The notes: generated by a model not told the origin, from the letters alone. DNA of 64,000 nt from Pseudomonas abietaniphila (GCF_039697315.1 NZ_CP155619.1:1612001-1676000), one strand, 5' to 3'. Shown: positions 1 through 8,373, counted from the stretch's first letter. Translations and numbers: made by a program.

Positions 1-1146
1 GCTGTAGCGGCTGATGCGCGCGGTGCCGGTGTCGATCACGTAGCGAATGCCCGGGACGGTCAGCGACGTTTCAGCCACGTTGGTGGCCAGCACCACCCGA
101 CGGCCCGGATGCGACTGGAAGATCCGCTGCTGTTCGGCCGGCGACAGGCGCGCGTACAACGGCAGAATTTCAGTGTGTTTGAGCTGGGCCTTGCGCAGCA
201 TCTCGGCCGCGTCACGGATCTCGCGCTCACCCGGCAGGAATACCAGCACATCCCCCGGCGACTTGCGTTCGCTGCGTTCGAATGCCGCCAACTCATCCAG
301 GGTCGCGAGAATGGCCTGATCGACAGTCAGGTCGTCTTCGACGCTGTTACCCTCTTCGTCCTGTTCAGAGGTCAGCGGGCGATACCAGGTTTCTACCGGG
401 AAGGTCCGGCCCGAGACTTCAATCACGGGCGCCTTGTCGAAGTGCTCGGAGAAGCGCTCCAGATCGATGGTCGCCGAGGTGATGATGACTTTCAGGTCAG
501 GACGGCGCGGCAGCAGGGTTTTCAGATAACCGAGCAGGAAGTCGATGTTCAGGCTGCGTTCGTGGGCTTCGTCGACGATGATCGTGTCGTAGCGCTCAAG
601 AAAACGGTCGTGCTGGGTTTCGGCCAGCAGGATGCCGTCCGTCATCAGCTTGATCAGGGTGTTGCTGTCGCTCTGGTCCTCGAAGCGCACCTGATAACCG
701 ACCAGTGCCCCGAGCGGCGTGCCGATCTCTTCGGCGACCCGGCTGGCGACGCTGCGTGCAGCGATTCGACGCGGCTGGGTATGACCGATCAGCCCGTGCT
801 GGCCACGACCGATCTCCAGGCAGATTTTCGGCAGCTGGGTGGTTTTACCCGAACCGGTTTCGCCGGCGATGATCAGCACTTGGTGCTTGAGCAACGCGTC
901 CTTGATCTCGTCGCGCTTGGCGGCGATGGGCAGGTTCTCGTCGTAGCGGATCGTCGGCACGCTTTGCTTGCGGCTGACCACTTGAGCGCACGACGCCTGG
1001 ACACGCTCGACCCATTGCGCAAGCTTCGCCTCGTCGGGCTTCTTGCGCAGTTCGTGCAACTGGCGACGCAGGCGATGACGATCACTGATCATCGCGTGGT
1101 CGAGGTTTTTATACAGTTGGTCGATGGCGGTCGATTCGTCGGTCAT
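1..1146 (-). CDS. hrpA: ATP-dependent RNA helicase HrpA (N-terminal part, cut by window edge)
   Basis: DEAH-box RNA helicase expected to act on RNA in the cytoplasm. The first 382 residues are visible and the gene runs off the left edge. After a basic, helical N-terminus of about 85 residues come Walker A GETGSGKT (about 95-102), [11 protein letters not shown] (motif Ia), DEAH (about 192-195) and SAT (motif III), followed by the start of the second RecA domain ([13 protein letters not shown], motif V). This motif series and the HrpA-type N-terminus identify the family; full HrpA is about 1300 residues. The ATG at 1146 begins [14 protein letters not shown]. It lies next to fadD1, as in other pseudomonads. 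The exact end and any C-terminal OB-fold cannot be judged here. Confidence 0.93.
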   Translation of the reverse strand, partial: MTDESTAIDQLYKNLDHAMISDRHRLRRQLHELRKKPDEAKLAQWVERVQASCAQVVSRKQSVPTIRYDENLPIAAKRDEIKDALLKHQVLIIAGETGSGKTTQLPKICLEIGRGQHGLIGHTQPRRIAARSVASRVAEEIGTPLGALVGYQVRFEDQSDSNTLIKLMTDGILLAETQHDRFLERYDTIIVDEAHERSLNIDFLLGYLKTLLPRRPDLKVIITSATIDLERFSEHFDKAPVIEVSGRTFPVETWYRPLTSEQDEEGNSVEDDLTVDQAILATLDELAAFERSERKSPGDVLVFLPGEREIRDAAEMLRKAQLKHTEILPLYARLSPAEQQRIFQSHPGRRVVLATNVAETSLTVPGIRYVIDTGTARISRYS

Positions 1147-1343
1147 CAGGGCGCGAAGTCTTTTCTATCTGAATGCAGGGCGCGGATTGTCGCAGATTTA
1201 TCCACGATCATGCACAACCCTGTGCTCGCGAACGCGGCAGGTCGGATACGGCAGCTGTGAATGACCCACCGCATTCGCGGCCGTCGTAACCTCCGACTGC
1301 TCCTACAGGTCGTGCAGCGTTTCAGGGGTTCTTTCACCTCAGA

Positions 1344-1439
1344 CCTGTGGGAGCGAGCTCGCTCGCGAAGGCTGCATGCCTGGCGCAGAAGGTGTGTCGG
1401 ATGTAACAGCCTCTTCGTGAGCAAGCTCACTCCCACAGG
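1344..1439. repeat. REP doublet (inverted pair) between hrpA and fadD1
   Basis: Two REP-like arms face each other: CTGTGGGAGCGAGCTCGCTC on the left and a degenerate inverse copy ending CTCACTCCCACAG on the right, about 45 bases apart. This is the usual Pseudomonas arrangement of intergenic REP doublets, which can fold into a long hairpin in RNA. With the terminator at 1464-1500 it fills most of the 368-base gap between the two genes. Confidence 0.85.
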
Positions 1440-1463
1440 CTTCACGTTTTCAGGAGGACCCGC

Positions 1464-1500
1464 GTAAAACGACAAACCCCACACGATGGCGGGGTCTGTC
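1464..1500 (-). terminator. Rho-independent terminator of fadD1
   Basis: Read on the minus strand, GACAGACCCC pairs with GGGGTTTGTC (one G-T pair) across a 10-base loop and is followed by GTTTT. It lies 15 bases after the fadD1 stop codon. Confidence 0.8.
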
Positions 1501-1514
1501 GGTATTGCCGTGAA

Positions 1515-3212
1515 TCAGGCCGGCTTCTTCAACGCCAGCTTCTTCAGCTCTTCATCACGCAACTCGCGGCGCAGGATCTTGCCGACATTGGTGGTCGGCA
1601 GTGCGTCGCGGAATTCCACGCTGCGCGGGACTTTGTAGGCGGTGACGTTGGCGCGCATGTGTTCCATGACCTGCTCCTTGGCCAGCGTCGCACCCGGTTT
1701 CACGACCACGAAGATCTTAATCGCCTCGCCCGACTTCTCGTCCGGCACGCCGATGGCCGCGCACTGCAACACGCCCGGCAAGGTTGCCAGCACGTCTTCC
1801 AGTTCGTTCGGGTAGACGTTGAAGCCCGACACCAGGATCATGTCTTTCTTGCGATCGACGATGCGCATGTAGCCGTCTGGCTGAATCACCGCGATATCAC
1901 CGGTCTTCAACCAGCCTTCGGCGTCGAGCATCTCATCGGTGGCTTCCTGACGCTGCCAGTAGCCCTTCATCACCTGAGGGCCTTTGACGCAAAGTTCGCC
2001 GACTTCACCGAGCGGCAACTCTTCGCCCGCGTCGTTGATGGTCTTGCACAGCGTCGACGGCACGGGAATGCCGATGGTGCCCATCTGGATTTTCTGGATC
2101 GGGTTGACCGTCGCCACCGGGCTGGTTTCGGTCATGCCGTAACCCTCGCAGATGGAGCAACCGGTCACCTCTTTCCAGCGTTCGGCCGCCGCTTGTTGCA
2201 GGGCCATGCCGCCCGACAGGGTGACTTTCAGCGAGGAGAAATCCAGGTTGCGGAAGTCGGCGTTGTTGCACAGAGCCACAAACAGCGTGTTCAGACCGAC
2301 GAAGCCGCTGAACTTCCACTTCGACAACTCCTTGACCATCGCCGACAAGTCACGCGGGTTGCTGATCAGGATGTTGTGGTTGCCGATCAACATCATCGAC
2401 ATGCAGTGAAAAGTGAACGCATAGATGTGATACAGCGGCAGCGGCGTGATCAGAATCTCCGTGCCTTCGTTCAGGTTGGAGCCCATCAGCGCCTTGCACT
2501 GCAGCATGTTGGCGATCAGATTACGGTGGGTCAGCATGGCGCCCTTGGCCACACCCGTCGTGCCGCCGGTGTATTGCAGGACCGCGACGTCGCTGCCTTT
2601 CGGCGATGCATCGTTGACCGCCTTGCCGTGCCCCATCGCCAACACGTCGTTGAACTTGACGGCTTTGGGCAGGTGAAACGGCGGCACCATCTTTTTCACG
2701 TACTTGATGACGCTGTTGACCAACAGGCGCTTGAGCGGCGGCAGCAGGTCGGCGACTTCGGTGACGATGACGTGCTTGACGCCGGTCTTGGGCACGACCT
2801 TTTCAGCGAGGTGCGCCATGTTCGCCAGGCAGACCAGGGCCTTGGCGCCGGAGTCGTTGAATTGATGTTCCATCTCCCGCGCGGTGTACAGCGGGTTGGT
2901 GTTGACCACGATCAGGCCCGCGCGAATGGCGCCGAATACCGCAATCGGGTACTGCAGGACGTTTGGCAACTGCACGGCGATGCGGTCGCCCGGTTGCAGG
3001 TCGGTGTGCTGCTGAAGATAGGCGGCGAACGCACCGGACAGCGCGTACATCTCACCGTAAGTGAGTGTCTTGCCCAGGTTGCTGAACGCAGGTTTGTTGG
3101 CGAAACGCTCGCAGGACTGTTTCAATACCGCCTGAACGTTTGGATACTCGTCCGGATCGATATCGGCAGCAATGCCAGACGGATATTTATCCTTCCAGAA
3201 GTTTTCGATCAT
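1515..3212 (-). CDS. fadD1: Long-chain-fatty-acid--CoA ligase FadD1
   Basis: Activates fatty acids with ATP and CoA at the inner membrane for beta-oxidation and as PHA precursors. The 565-residue protein has the ANL-superfamily P-loop YTGGTTGVAKGA (about residue 212), the GYGMTE motif, and the C-terminal hinge/FACS region TGDIAV and VDRKKDMILVSGFNVYPNE. Length and the start MIENFWKDKYPSGIA match Pseudomonas FadD1. I use the ATG at 3212 because GAGGAG lies 9 bases upstream; an upstream in-frame start at 3248 lacks a ribosome-binding site. The neighbouring paralogue at 3609-5297 lies in the same direction, with a 396-base gap, its own terminator and a REP doublet between, so the two probably have separate promoters. 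Numbering as fadD1 follows the remembered PA3299/PA3300 order. Confidence 0.93.
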   Translation of the reverse strand: MIENFWKDKYPSGIAADIDPDEYPNVQAVLKQSCERFANKPAFSNLGKTLTYGEMYALSGAFAAYLQQHTDLQPGDRIAVQLPNVLQYPIAVFGAIRAGLIVVNTNPLYTAREMEHQFNDSGAKALVCLANMAHLAEKVVPKTGVKHVIVTEVADLLPPLKRLLVNSVIKYVKKMVPPFHLPKAVKFNDVLAMGHGKAVNDASPKGSDVAVLQYTGGTTGVAKGAMLTHRNLIANMLQCKALMGSNLNEGTEILITPLPLYHIYAFTFHCMSMMLIGNHNILISNPRDLSAMVKELSKWKFSGFVGLNTLFVALCNNADFRNLDFSSLKVTLSGGMALQQAAAERWKEVTGCSICEGYGMTETSPVATVNPIQKIQMGTIGIPVPSTLCKTINDAGEELPLGEVGELCVKGPQVMKGYWQRQEATDEMLDAEGWLKTGDIAVIQPDGYMRIVDRKKDMILVSGFNVYPNELEDVLATLPGVLQCAAIGVPDEKSGEAIKIFVVVKPGATLAKEQVMEHMRANVTAYKVPRSVEFRDALPTTNVGKILRRELRDEELKKLALKKPA

Positions 3213-3402
3213 GGAAGCCGACTCCTCAGCGACAGCGTTTCTACACACCGCTTAATGCGATGATTTCTTGTGTTTGGAATGATGTAGCCACAGCTTTTTG
3301 CTTATCGACATGACAAAAAGCGGGCCGAGCGTAGCAGCTTTGCCAAAGGCCGACTAGAGCCAATAGCGGCCCACACAGTCACAAAAATGACTCTTGAATA
3401 GT

Positions 3403-3417
3403 TAAACGTCACGTTTA
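3403..3417. promoter_or_regulatory. 15-base palindrome upstream of fadD1, candidate operator
   Basis: TAAACGT-C-ACGTTTA is a perfect inverted repeat about 190 bases upstream of the fadD1 start. It contains AAAC and GTTT half-sites, as expected for operators of fatty-acid regulators such as PsrA (AAAC-N2-4-GTTT), but the spacer here is 5 bases. Assignment to a regulator is inference. Confidence 0.45.
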
Positions 3418-3455
3418 GAGCAATGAACCTAAATGTCGGAAACGCCCCCCTGATT

Positions 3456-3541
3456 GTAGGAGCGCGCTTGCCCGCGAATGCGTCGGAACATCCGACATAA
3501 TCGTCGACTGACACACAGCATTTGCGGGCAAGCGCGCTCCT
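3456..3541. repeat. REP doublet between fadD2 and fadD1
   Basis: GTAGGAGCGCGCTTGCCCGC faces an inverse arm GCGGGCAAGCGCGCTCCTG, about 45 bases apart. This is the TAGGAGCGCGCTTGCCCGCGA dialect of REP, different from the GTGGGAGCGA dialect at 1344 and 45546. Confidence 0.85.
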
Positions 3542-3566
3542 GCTCAGGTTTTATGCACCAATAAAA

Positions 3567-3593
3567 AACGGCGTGTTTCTCAACACGCCGTTT
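3567..3593 (-). terminator. Rho-independent terminator of fadD2
   Basis: AAACGGCGTG and CACGCCGTTT form a perfect 10-base stem around an 8-base loop. On the minus strand it runs into TTTTTAT, shortly after the fadD2 stop. Confidence 0.85.
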
Positions 3594-3608
3594 CTGTTTA
3601 TAGCCGCT

Positions 3609-5297
3609 TCACGCGATGTCGCGCAGTTCTCTTCGCAGGATCTTGCCCACGGGGGTCATGGGCAGAGACTCGCGCAGCACGATGTGCTTGGGGATCTTGT
3701 AGCCGGTGAAGTTCTCTTTGCAGTACGCCTTGAGCTCTTCGTACGTGAGGCTCGAATCCCTCGGTACCACGAACAGTTTCACCGCTTCGCCCGAGCGCTC
3801 GTCCGGCACCCCGATCACCGCGCAGTTCGCGACTTTCGGGTGACGCGAGACGACGTCTTCAATTTCGTTGGGGTAGACGTTGAAACCCGAAACGATGATC
3901 AGGTCTTTCTTGCGGTCGACGATGCGAATGAAACCGTCCGGATCGATGACCGCAATGTCCCCGGTCTTGAGCCAGCCTTCGCTGTCCAGCACTTCGGCGG
4001 TGGCATCAGGCTTGTGCCAGTAACCGAGCATGATCTGCGGCCCCTTCAGGCACAGCTCGCCGCGTTCGCCGACGGGCAACTCAACGCCTTCATCGTCAAT
4101 GATCTTGGCCGTGGTCCCCGGCACCGGCATACCGACCGTGCCCAGTTTCGACAGGTTGCCATACGGGTTGGCCGTGGCGACCGGCGAGGTTTCGGTCAGG
4201 CCGTAACCCTCTACGATCGGGCAGCCCGTGAGCTGCAACCAGCGTTCGGCCGTGGCCTTCACCAGGGCAGTACCCCCGGAGTTGGTGAGCCGCAGGCTGG
4301 AGAAATCCAGCGTCTTGAAGTCCGGATGGTCCATCAATGCGACGAACAACGTGTTGAGGCCAAGCATCGCGGAGAACTTCCACTTTTTCAGCTCTTTGAT
4401 GAAGCCACCGATGTCACGCGGGTTGGTGATCAGCAGGTTGTGGTTGCCGCTGACCATCATGCACATGCAATTACAGGTGAAGGCATAGATGTGATACATC
4501 GGCAGCGGCGCGACCATGACCTCGCTGCCTTGTTTGAAGATCGGCAAACCGTCCGGACCGTGCTGGAGCATGCAGGCGTAAACCTGTTGCATGTTGGCGA
4601 CCAGATTGCCGTGAGTCAGCATCGCGCCTTTTGGCGATCCGGTGGTGCCGCCGGTGTATTGCAGAACGGCGATGTCTTCCAGGTCCAGTTGAACGCGTTG
4701 CAGGTGATCGCCCCGCCCCAGCTTGAGCACGCTCTTGAAGGACACGGCCTGCGGCAGGTCGTACTCGGGCACCATCTTCTTGACCTTCTCGACGACCGTG
4801 TTGATCAGCCAGCCTTTGGCGGCCGACTGCATGTCGCCCATCTTCACTTCGATGAGGTACTGAATGTCGGTGTCTGGCAGCACTTCCTGGACGTTCTTGC
4901 CGAAGACGTTCAGGTACACCAGCGCGCGGGCACCGGAGTCCTTGAACTGATGGCGCATTTCACGGGCGGTGTACAGCGGGTTGGTGTTGACCACGATCAA
5001 CCCCGCGCGCATGGCACCGAAGACCGCGATGGGGTACTGGATCAAGTTGGGCATCTGCACGGCGATGCGGTCGCCAGGCTTGAGCTCGGTCTGCTGCTGC
5101 AGGTAACCGGCGAACGCCGCCGAGTGTCTCTCCAGCTCTGCGTAGGTCAGGGTCACGCCCATGTTGCTGTAGGCCGGACGGTCCGCGTACTTCTTGCAAC
5201 TGCGCTCGAACACCTCCACCACGGATTTGTAAGCGTGCAGGTCCACCTCGGAGAGGACGCCTGCCGGGCGTTTGTCGTTCCAGAAATCAGGTTGCAT
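3609..5297 (-). CDS. fadD2: Long-chain-fatty-acid--CoA ligase FadD2
   Basis: Second acyl-CoA synthetase of 562 residues with the same reaction as FadD1: fatty acid + ATP + CoA gives acyl-CoA + AMP + PPi. The motifs are YTGGTTGSPKGA (P-loop), EGYGLTETSP, GWLKTGDIAVIDPDG and IVDRKKDLIIVSGFNVYPNE. The start MQPDFWNDKRPAGV is that of the Pseudomonas FadD2 type. It is transcribed away from the hydrolase and phaJ1 genes at 5510-6982. The 212-base divergent region holds an inverted repeat at 5387-5400. Tandem fadD paralogues are known in pseudomonads and differ in chain-length preference and growth condition; which fatty acid this copy prefers cannot be read from sequence. Confidence 0.93.
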   Translation of the reverse strand: MQPDFWNDKRPAGVLSEVDLHAYKSVVEVFERSCKKYADRPAYSNMGVTLTYAELERHSAAFAGYLQQQTELKPGDRIAVQMPNLIQYPIAVFGAMRAGLIVVNTNPLYTAREMRHQFKDSGARALVYLNVFGKNVQEVLPDTDIQYLIEVKMGDMQSAAKGWLINTVVEKVKKMVPEYDLPQAVSFKSVLKLGRGDHLQRVQLDLEDIAVLQYTGGTTGSPKGAMLTHGNLVANMQQVYACMLQHGPDGLPIFKQGSEVMVAPLPMYHIYAFTCNCMCMMVSGNHNLLITNPRDIGGFIKELKKWKFSAMLGLNTLFVALMDHPDFKTLDFSSLRLTNSGGTALVKATAERWLQLTGCPIVEGYGLTETSPVATANPYGNLSKLGTVGMPVPGTTAKIIDDEGVELPVGERGELCLKGPQIMLGYWHKPDATAEVLDSEGWLKTGDIAVIDPDGFIRIVDRKKDLIIVSGFNVYPNEIEDVVSRHPKVANCAVIGVPDERSGEAVKLFVVPRDSSLTYEELKAYCKENFTGYKIPKHIVLRESLPMTPVGKILRRELRDIA

Positions 5298-5386
5298 GTT
5301 CTTTTTATCCTCTTACCTGAGAGTGCTGGCCCCGCGATGAAGCAGGTGCTTGCCGGACGTTAGCAGCTGCCACCAGGAAGGCAAAT

Positions 5387-5400
5387 CGTCATCAATGACG
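5387..5400. promoter_or_regulatory. Inverted repeat in the fadD2/hydrolase divergent region
   Basis: CGTCAT-CA-ATGACG is a perfect 14-base inverted repeat 90 bases upstream of fadD2 and 110 bases upstream of the hydrolase. Its position between divergent genes suits an operator; the regulator is unknown. Confidence 0.3.
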
Positions 5401-5509
5401 TGAATCTTACGGGTGATCAGGCTGCCATCTGACAAGCGCTATACACTGCAATCAGGCGACCGACAGAGCGCTATTTCAAGACAAATCTTTACAGGGCCAG
5501 GGAAACGCC

Positions 5510-6454
5510 ATGAAACACGATGCTTTTTGGCTGGACACCAGTGATCACACTCGCCTGTACGTCAATGCATGGATGCCGCTGACCAGCCCACGGGCCGTGG
5601 TCATGCTGTCTCATGGCATGGCCGAGCACAGTGGACGCTATGCCCGCCTGGCGGCGGCATTGACTGACGCGGGGTTTGCCTTGTATGCCCACGATCAACG
5701 CGGCCATGGCCGAACCGCCGCCAACGGCCTGCTCGGTCACTACGCGGACCGGGATGGCTGGAACAAAGTGGTGGGCGACCTGGCCAGCCTCAGCGCCTCG
5801 ATCGGCCAGCGCCATCCGGGCGTCCCGGTATTGTTACTGGGGCACAGCATGGGCAGCTACATCGCGCAGGCGTACCTGTTGCATCACAGCGCCAGCGTTC
5901 AGGGTGCGGTGCTCAGCGGCTCGAATTTCCAGCCCGTCTCGCTTTACCGCAGCGCCGCCGTGATCGCCCGTCTGGAACGCTGGCGGCAAGGCGCTGAGGG
6001 GCGCAGTGCAATCATCGAGTTCCTGTCGTTTGGCTCATTCAACAAAGCCTTCAAACCCGTGCGCACGCCGTTCGACTGGCTCAGTCGCGATCAGGAAGAA
6101 GTCGATAAATACGTCAAAGACCCGCTCTGCGGCTTTCGTTGCACCAATCAGTTCTGGCTGGACATGCTGGGCGGGCTGCAACAAATCAGCAAGAAATCCA
6201 ACCTGGCGCAGATCGATAAAAGTCTGCCGATCCTGATCATGGGCGGCGAATGTGATCCGGTGAGCGAAGGCAAGCGTCTCAAGGATCTGGCAAGTGCACT
6301 GACGGACACCGATCACGCGCTCGTTACGCTGAAACTTTACCCGCAGGCACGGCATGAAATCCTCAACGAAACCAACCGCGAGGAAGTCACTCATGATTTA
6401 CTCGCCTGGCTCGAGCAGGCGCTGAGCGAACCACGACCGCGCCGAACCGAATGA
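5510..6454 (+). CDS. Alpha/beta hydrolase, monoacylglycerol lipase / lysophospholipase type
   Basis: A 314-residue serine hydrolase of the Hydrolase_4 (serine aminopeptidase S33 / lysophospholipase) family. It shows the oxyanion segment SHGMAEHSGRY (about residues 35-45), the nucleophile elbow GHSMGS, an acid-containing segment GGECDPVSEG and a late His in ARHEILNE, which complete a Ser-Asp-His triad. The start has CAGGGAAAC upstream. It sits 57 bases before phaJ1 in the same direction and divergent from fadD2, so a role in releasing fatty acids from acylglycerols or lysolipids for the adjacent acyl-CoA synthetases is plausible but inferred. No signal peptide is visible, so it is probably cytoplasmic. 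Confidence 0.85.
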   Translation: MKHDAFWLDTSDHTRLYVNAWMPLTSPRAVVMLSHGMAEHSGRYARLAAALTDAGFALYAHDQRGHGRTAANGLLGHYADRDGWNKVVGDLASLSASIGQRHPGVPVLLLGHSMGSYIAQAYLLHHSASVQGAVLSGSNFQPVSLYRSAAVIARLERWRQGAEGRSAIIEFLSFGSFNKAFKPVRTPFDWLSRDQEEVDKYVKDPLCGFRCTNQFWLDMLGGLQQISKKSNLAQIDKSLPILIMGGECDPVSEGKRLKDLASALTDTDHALVTLKLYPQARHEILNETNREEVTHDLLAWLEQALSEPRPRRTE

Positions 6455-6511
6455 CCTGCCGGGATTTCAGCTCTTTATTTATTTTTCATTTTCATGTCAC
6501 AGGACCGCAAC

Positions 6512-6982
6512 ATGACCGAAGTCACCAACACGCCGTACGAAGCCCTTGAAGTCGGCCAGACCGCCAGCTACAGCAAAACGGTCGAAGAGCGCCATATCCA
6601 ATTGTTTGCCGAAATGTCCGGCGACCGTAACCCGGTGCACCTGGATGCGGAGTTTGCGGCCAAAAGCATGTTCAAGGACCGGATCGCTCACGGTATGTTC
6701 AGTGGCGCGTTGATCAGTGCCGCCGTGGCCTGTGAGCTGCCTGGGCCGGGCACGATTTATCTGGGTCAGCAGATGAGCTTTCAGAAGCCGGTGAAGATTG
6801 GCGATACGTTGACGGTGCGGTTGGAGATTCTGGAAAAACTGCCGAAGTTCCGCGTGCGGATTGCCACACGCGTTTTTAACCAGAACGATGAGTTGGTGGT
6901 GGATGGCGAGGCCGAGATTCTGGCGCCGCGTAAGGTGCAGACGGTGAGTCTGGCTGAGTTGCCGGCGATTACGGTTGGCTGA
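6512..6982 (+). CDS. phaJ1: (R)-specific enoyl-CoA hydratase PhaJ1 (MaoC family)
   Basis: Hydrates trans-2-enoyl-CoA to (R)-3-hydroxyacyl-CoA, linking beta-oxidation to mcl-PHA synthesis. The 156-residue protein is a single hot-dog domain with the hydratase-2 motif SGDRNPVHLD; the Asp (about 38) and His (about 43) have the spacing of the catalytic pair in PhaJ enzymes. The ATG at 6512 gives exactly the length usual for PhaJ1 and is preceded by CACAGGA; an in-frame ATG at 6494 would add six residues. The C-terminal half (LPGPGTIYLGQ, VVDGEAEILAP) closely resembles the P. aeruginosa PA3302 protein as I remember it. Probably co-transcribed with the upstream hydrolase. Confidence 0.9.
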   Translation: MTEVTNTPYEALEVGQTASYSKTVEERHIQLFAEMSGDRNPVHLDAEFAAKSMFKDRIAHGMFSGALISAAVACELPGPGTIYLGQQMSFQKPVKIGDTLTVRLEILEKLPKFRVRIATRVFNQNDELVVDGEAEILAPRKVQTVSLAELPAITVG

Positions 6983-7071
6983 TTTTTGGTGGCGCTGAGG
7001 GTGGGGTGCATATCCGTTAATTCGGGTGGCGCTGAGGGGGTCTGGCTAACGCCAGACCTGTTTCGCCTTCG

Positions 7072-7386
7072 GCGAGTTACTTTTTCAAGAGCCGGAGTGC
7101 CGGACCATCAAAAAGTAACCAAAAGGCCCTGCTCCTGGTTGGGCCCGACTTCGTCGGGTTCCTTCTCTCCGGCGACGCTCCGTGGGCCCGCCGCCATCGG
7201 CCATCCATGGCCGGGGCGGCTCTCGCGGCATCCATGCCGCTCGGCCCACTCCACGCCACCTGCGTTCAGCCTGCACCCAAGTCGCATTTGGTGGTGTCTG
7301 GACTGTCGCGTACAAGAGCACGCTGGCTGGAGCTAACGCTCCTCGCATTCTTGGTTTGTGCATCCATCTCTCGCACACCGCCCCCT
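7072..7386 (-). repeat. Left arm of compound inverted repeat A
   Basis: This ~315-base segment is an inverted, diverged copy of the arm at 7591-7860 and also matches the arms at 25046-25318 and 25645-26012. It is packed with short palindromes such as GGCATCCATGCC, GGCCATCCATGGCC and CGACTTCGTCG. Its reading frames give arginine/proline-rich peptides with no domain, so I regard it as non-coding. Confidence 0.8.
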
Positions 7387-7390
7387 AACC

Positions 7391-7539
7391 GTAGGAGCGT
7401 GGCTTGTGTCTGGGCCGCATCCGGACGATCTGCCGGGAACCGGCAGCTAATCCTGTGAATGCGGTTTACCTGATACTGCCAAGGTGTCCGGTTTTACTGC
7501 TGCTTCGCAGCAGATCGCGGGACGAGCCACGCTCCTACA
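7391..7539. repeat. REP-bounded core of compound repeat A
   Basis: GTAGGAGCGTGGCTTGT opens and GGGACGAGCCACGCTCCTAC closes a ~150-base unit. Its inside (CGGGAACCGGCAG, GCTGCTTCGCAGCAG) is shared, in inverse orientation, with the stand-alone unit at 11904-12039 and more loosely with 25509-25641. Confidence 0.8.
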
Positions 7540-7590
7540 GGGACTGCGTCAGCCTGATATTCTGCTTCTGCTCGTGCTCTTCTGCATCAA

Positions 7591-7860
7591 TGGTCCAAAC
7601 ACCACAAAACGCGACTTGGGTGCAGGCCAAACGTAGACGATGCGGAGTGGGTCGAGCGGCATGGATGCCGCGAGAGCGCCGTCAGGACATGGATGTCCGT
7701 TCGGCGCGGGCCCACGGAGCGTCGTCGGAGTGCGGGAATCCGACGAAGTCGGACCTAACCAGGAGCAGGGCCTTTTTGGTTACTTTTTCGGCTCTTGGAA
7801 AAAGTGACCCGCTGTAAGAGCGGAACCACAAGTAGCCGTTACCGCAGCAACGGATATACA
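7591..7860 (+). repeat. Right arm of compound inverted repeat A
   Basis: A ~270-base arm beginning at the CACAAAACGCGACTTGGGTGC region and ending GTTACCGCAGCAACGGATAT. Internal palindromes include GGCATGGATGCC, GGACATGGATGTCC and TCCGACGAAGTCGGA. It is nearly identical to the right arm of element B (25645-26012) and inverse to 7072-7386. The 977-base gap between phaJ1 and ccoM consists mainly of this element. Confidence 0.85.
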
Positions 7861-7959
7861 CCCGCCGCAAGTCTCCCATCCCCACAAAAAAACACGCACA
7901 AAAAAATGGGCAACCGAAGTCGCCCAAAATGCCTTGCGTGCTCTTTTTATAAGAAAGAC

Positions 7960-8079
7960 TCAGCGCTTGCCGCCTTTGTGGTTCGAGTCTCTCCAGATGA
8001 ACAGTCCCAAGCCTGCAAAAAAGCTCAGCATCAACATCACCGTCATCACACCGGCTATCACCGCATGATCGAGAAACAT
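7960..8079 (-). CDS. ccoM: cbb3-type cytochrome oxidase small subunit CcoM
   Basis: A 39-residue single-span membrane protein beginning MFLDHAVIAGVMTVMLM and continuing to GLFIWRDSNHKGGKR. It closely resembles, from memory, CcoM, the accessory helix found in the P. stutzeri cbb3 oxidase structure, which is encoded away from ccoNOQP. The N-terminus is short, one hydrophobic helix spans about residues 6-29, and the tail is basic. AGGAGG lies 7 bases before the ATG. A perfect ANR-type site (8145-8158) lies 66 bases upstream, as expected for a low-oxygen respiratory subunit. The gene is short enough to be missed by automatic callers. The main alternative is an unrelated small membrane protein, but motif and regulation agree. 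Confidence 0.78.
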   Translation of the reverse strand: MFLDHAVIAGVMTVMLMLSFFAGLGLFIWRDSNHKGGKR

Positions 8080-8144
8080 AAGTGCCCCTCCTGCCGTAAC
8101 CCTGTTCGATGGGTGCAGATTAACCAGAGGCGAAAAATGAAATG

Positions 8145-8158
8145 TTGACCCAGGTCAA
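8145..8158 (-). promoter_or_regulatory. ANR/FNR-type box of ccoM
   Basis: TTGACCCAGGTCAA fits the ANR consensus TTGAY-N4-RTCAA. Its centre lies about 40 bases upstream of a likely start point just downstream of a TTAATC -10-like hexamer (8118-8123, minus strand). This is the class II activator position. Confidence 0.7.
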
Positions 8159-8211
8159 TGCCGCTGCGCATGACCGCGCAGCGAATACACCGGGACAATA
8201 AGAAGGGAGGT

Positions 8212-8373
8212 CTAGCGTTTTTTCGGCTTGCTCTTCGGCTTTTTCTTGCCCTTACCCAGCGGCATCGCCTGCTCGAAGGCCTGACGCACTTCGTTGAGCC
8301 GTTTGTCATTGAGGTCGTGAACACGCTTGGCGCGCTCGGCACTCAGGTCTACCAGTTTTTCGTCATCGCTCAT
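8212..8373 (-). CDS. Small conserved hypothetical protein with lysine-rich tail
   Basis: A 53-residue protein starting MSDDEKLVDLSAERAKRVHD. The first two thirds are charged and predicted helical; the end is a Lys/Pro/Ser tail (GKGKKKPKSKPKKR). An upstream in-frame ATG at 8406 exists, but GAGAGCAG sits before the ATG at 8373, so I prefer the shorter form. There is no recognisable domain. The basic tail could contact nucleic acid, but nothing more can be said. It lies between ccoM and an equally uncharacterised gene upstream of rapA, all on the minus strand but with separate spacing. Confidence 0.6.
   Translation of the reverse strand: MSDDEKLVDLSAERAKRVHDLNDKRLNEVRQAFEQAMPLGKGKKKPKSKPKKR

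Noticed and set aside
3522..5363. 613-codon plus-strand frame opposite fadD2
   Set aside because: Antisense shadow of a clear acyl-CoA synthetase; it also spans the fadD2 terminator and a REP arm.
7404..7817. 137-codon plus-strand frame in compound repeat A
   Set aside because: Lies wholly within repeat core and arm; the similar frame in element B is broken differently.
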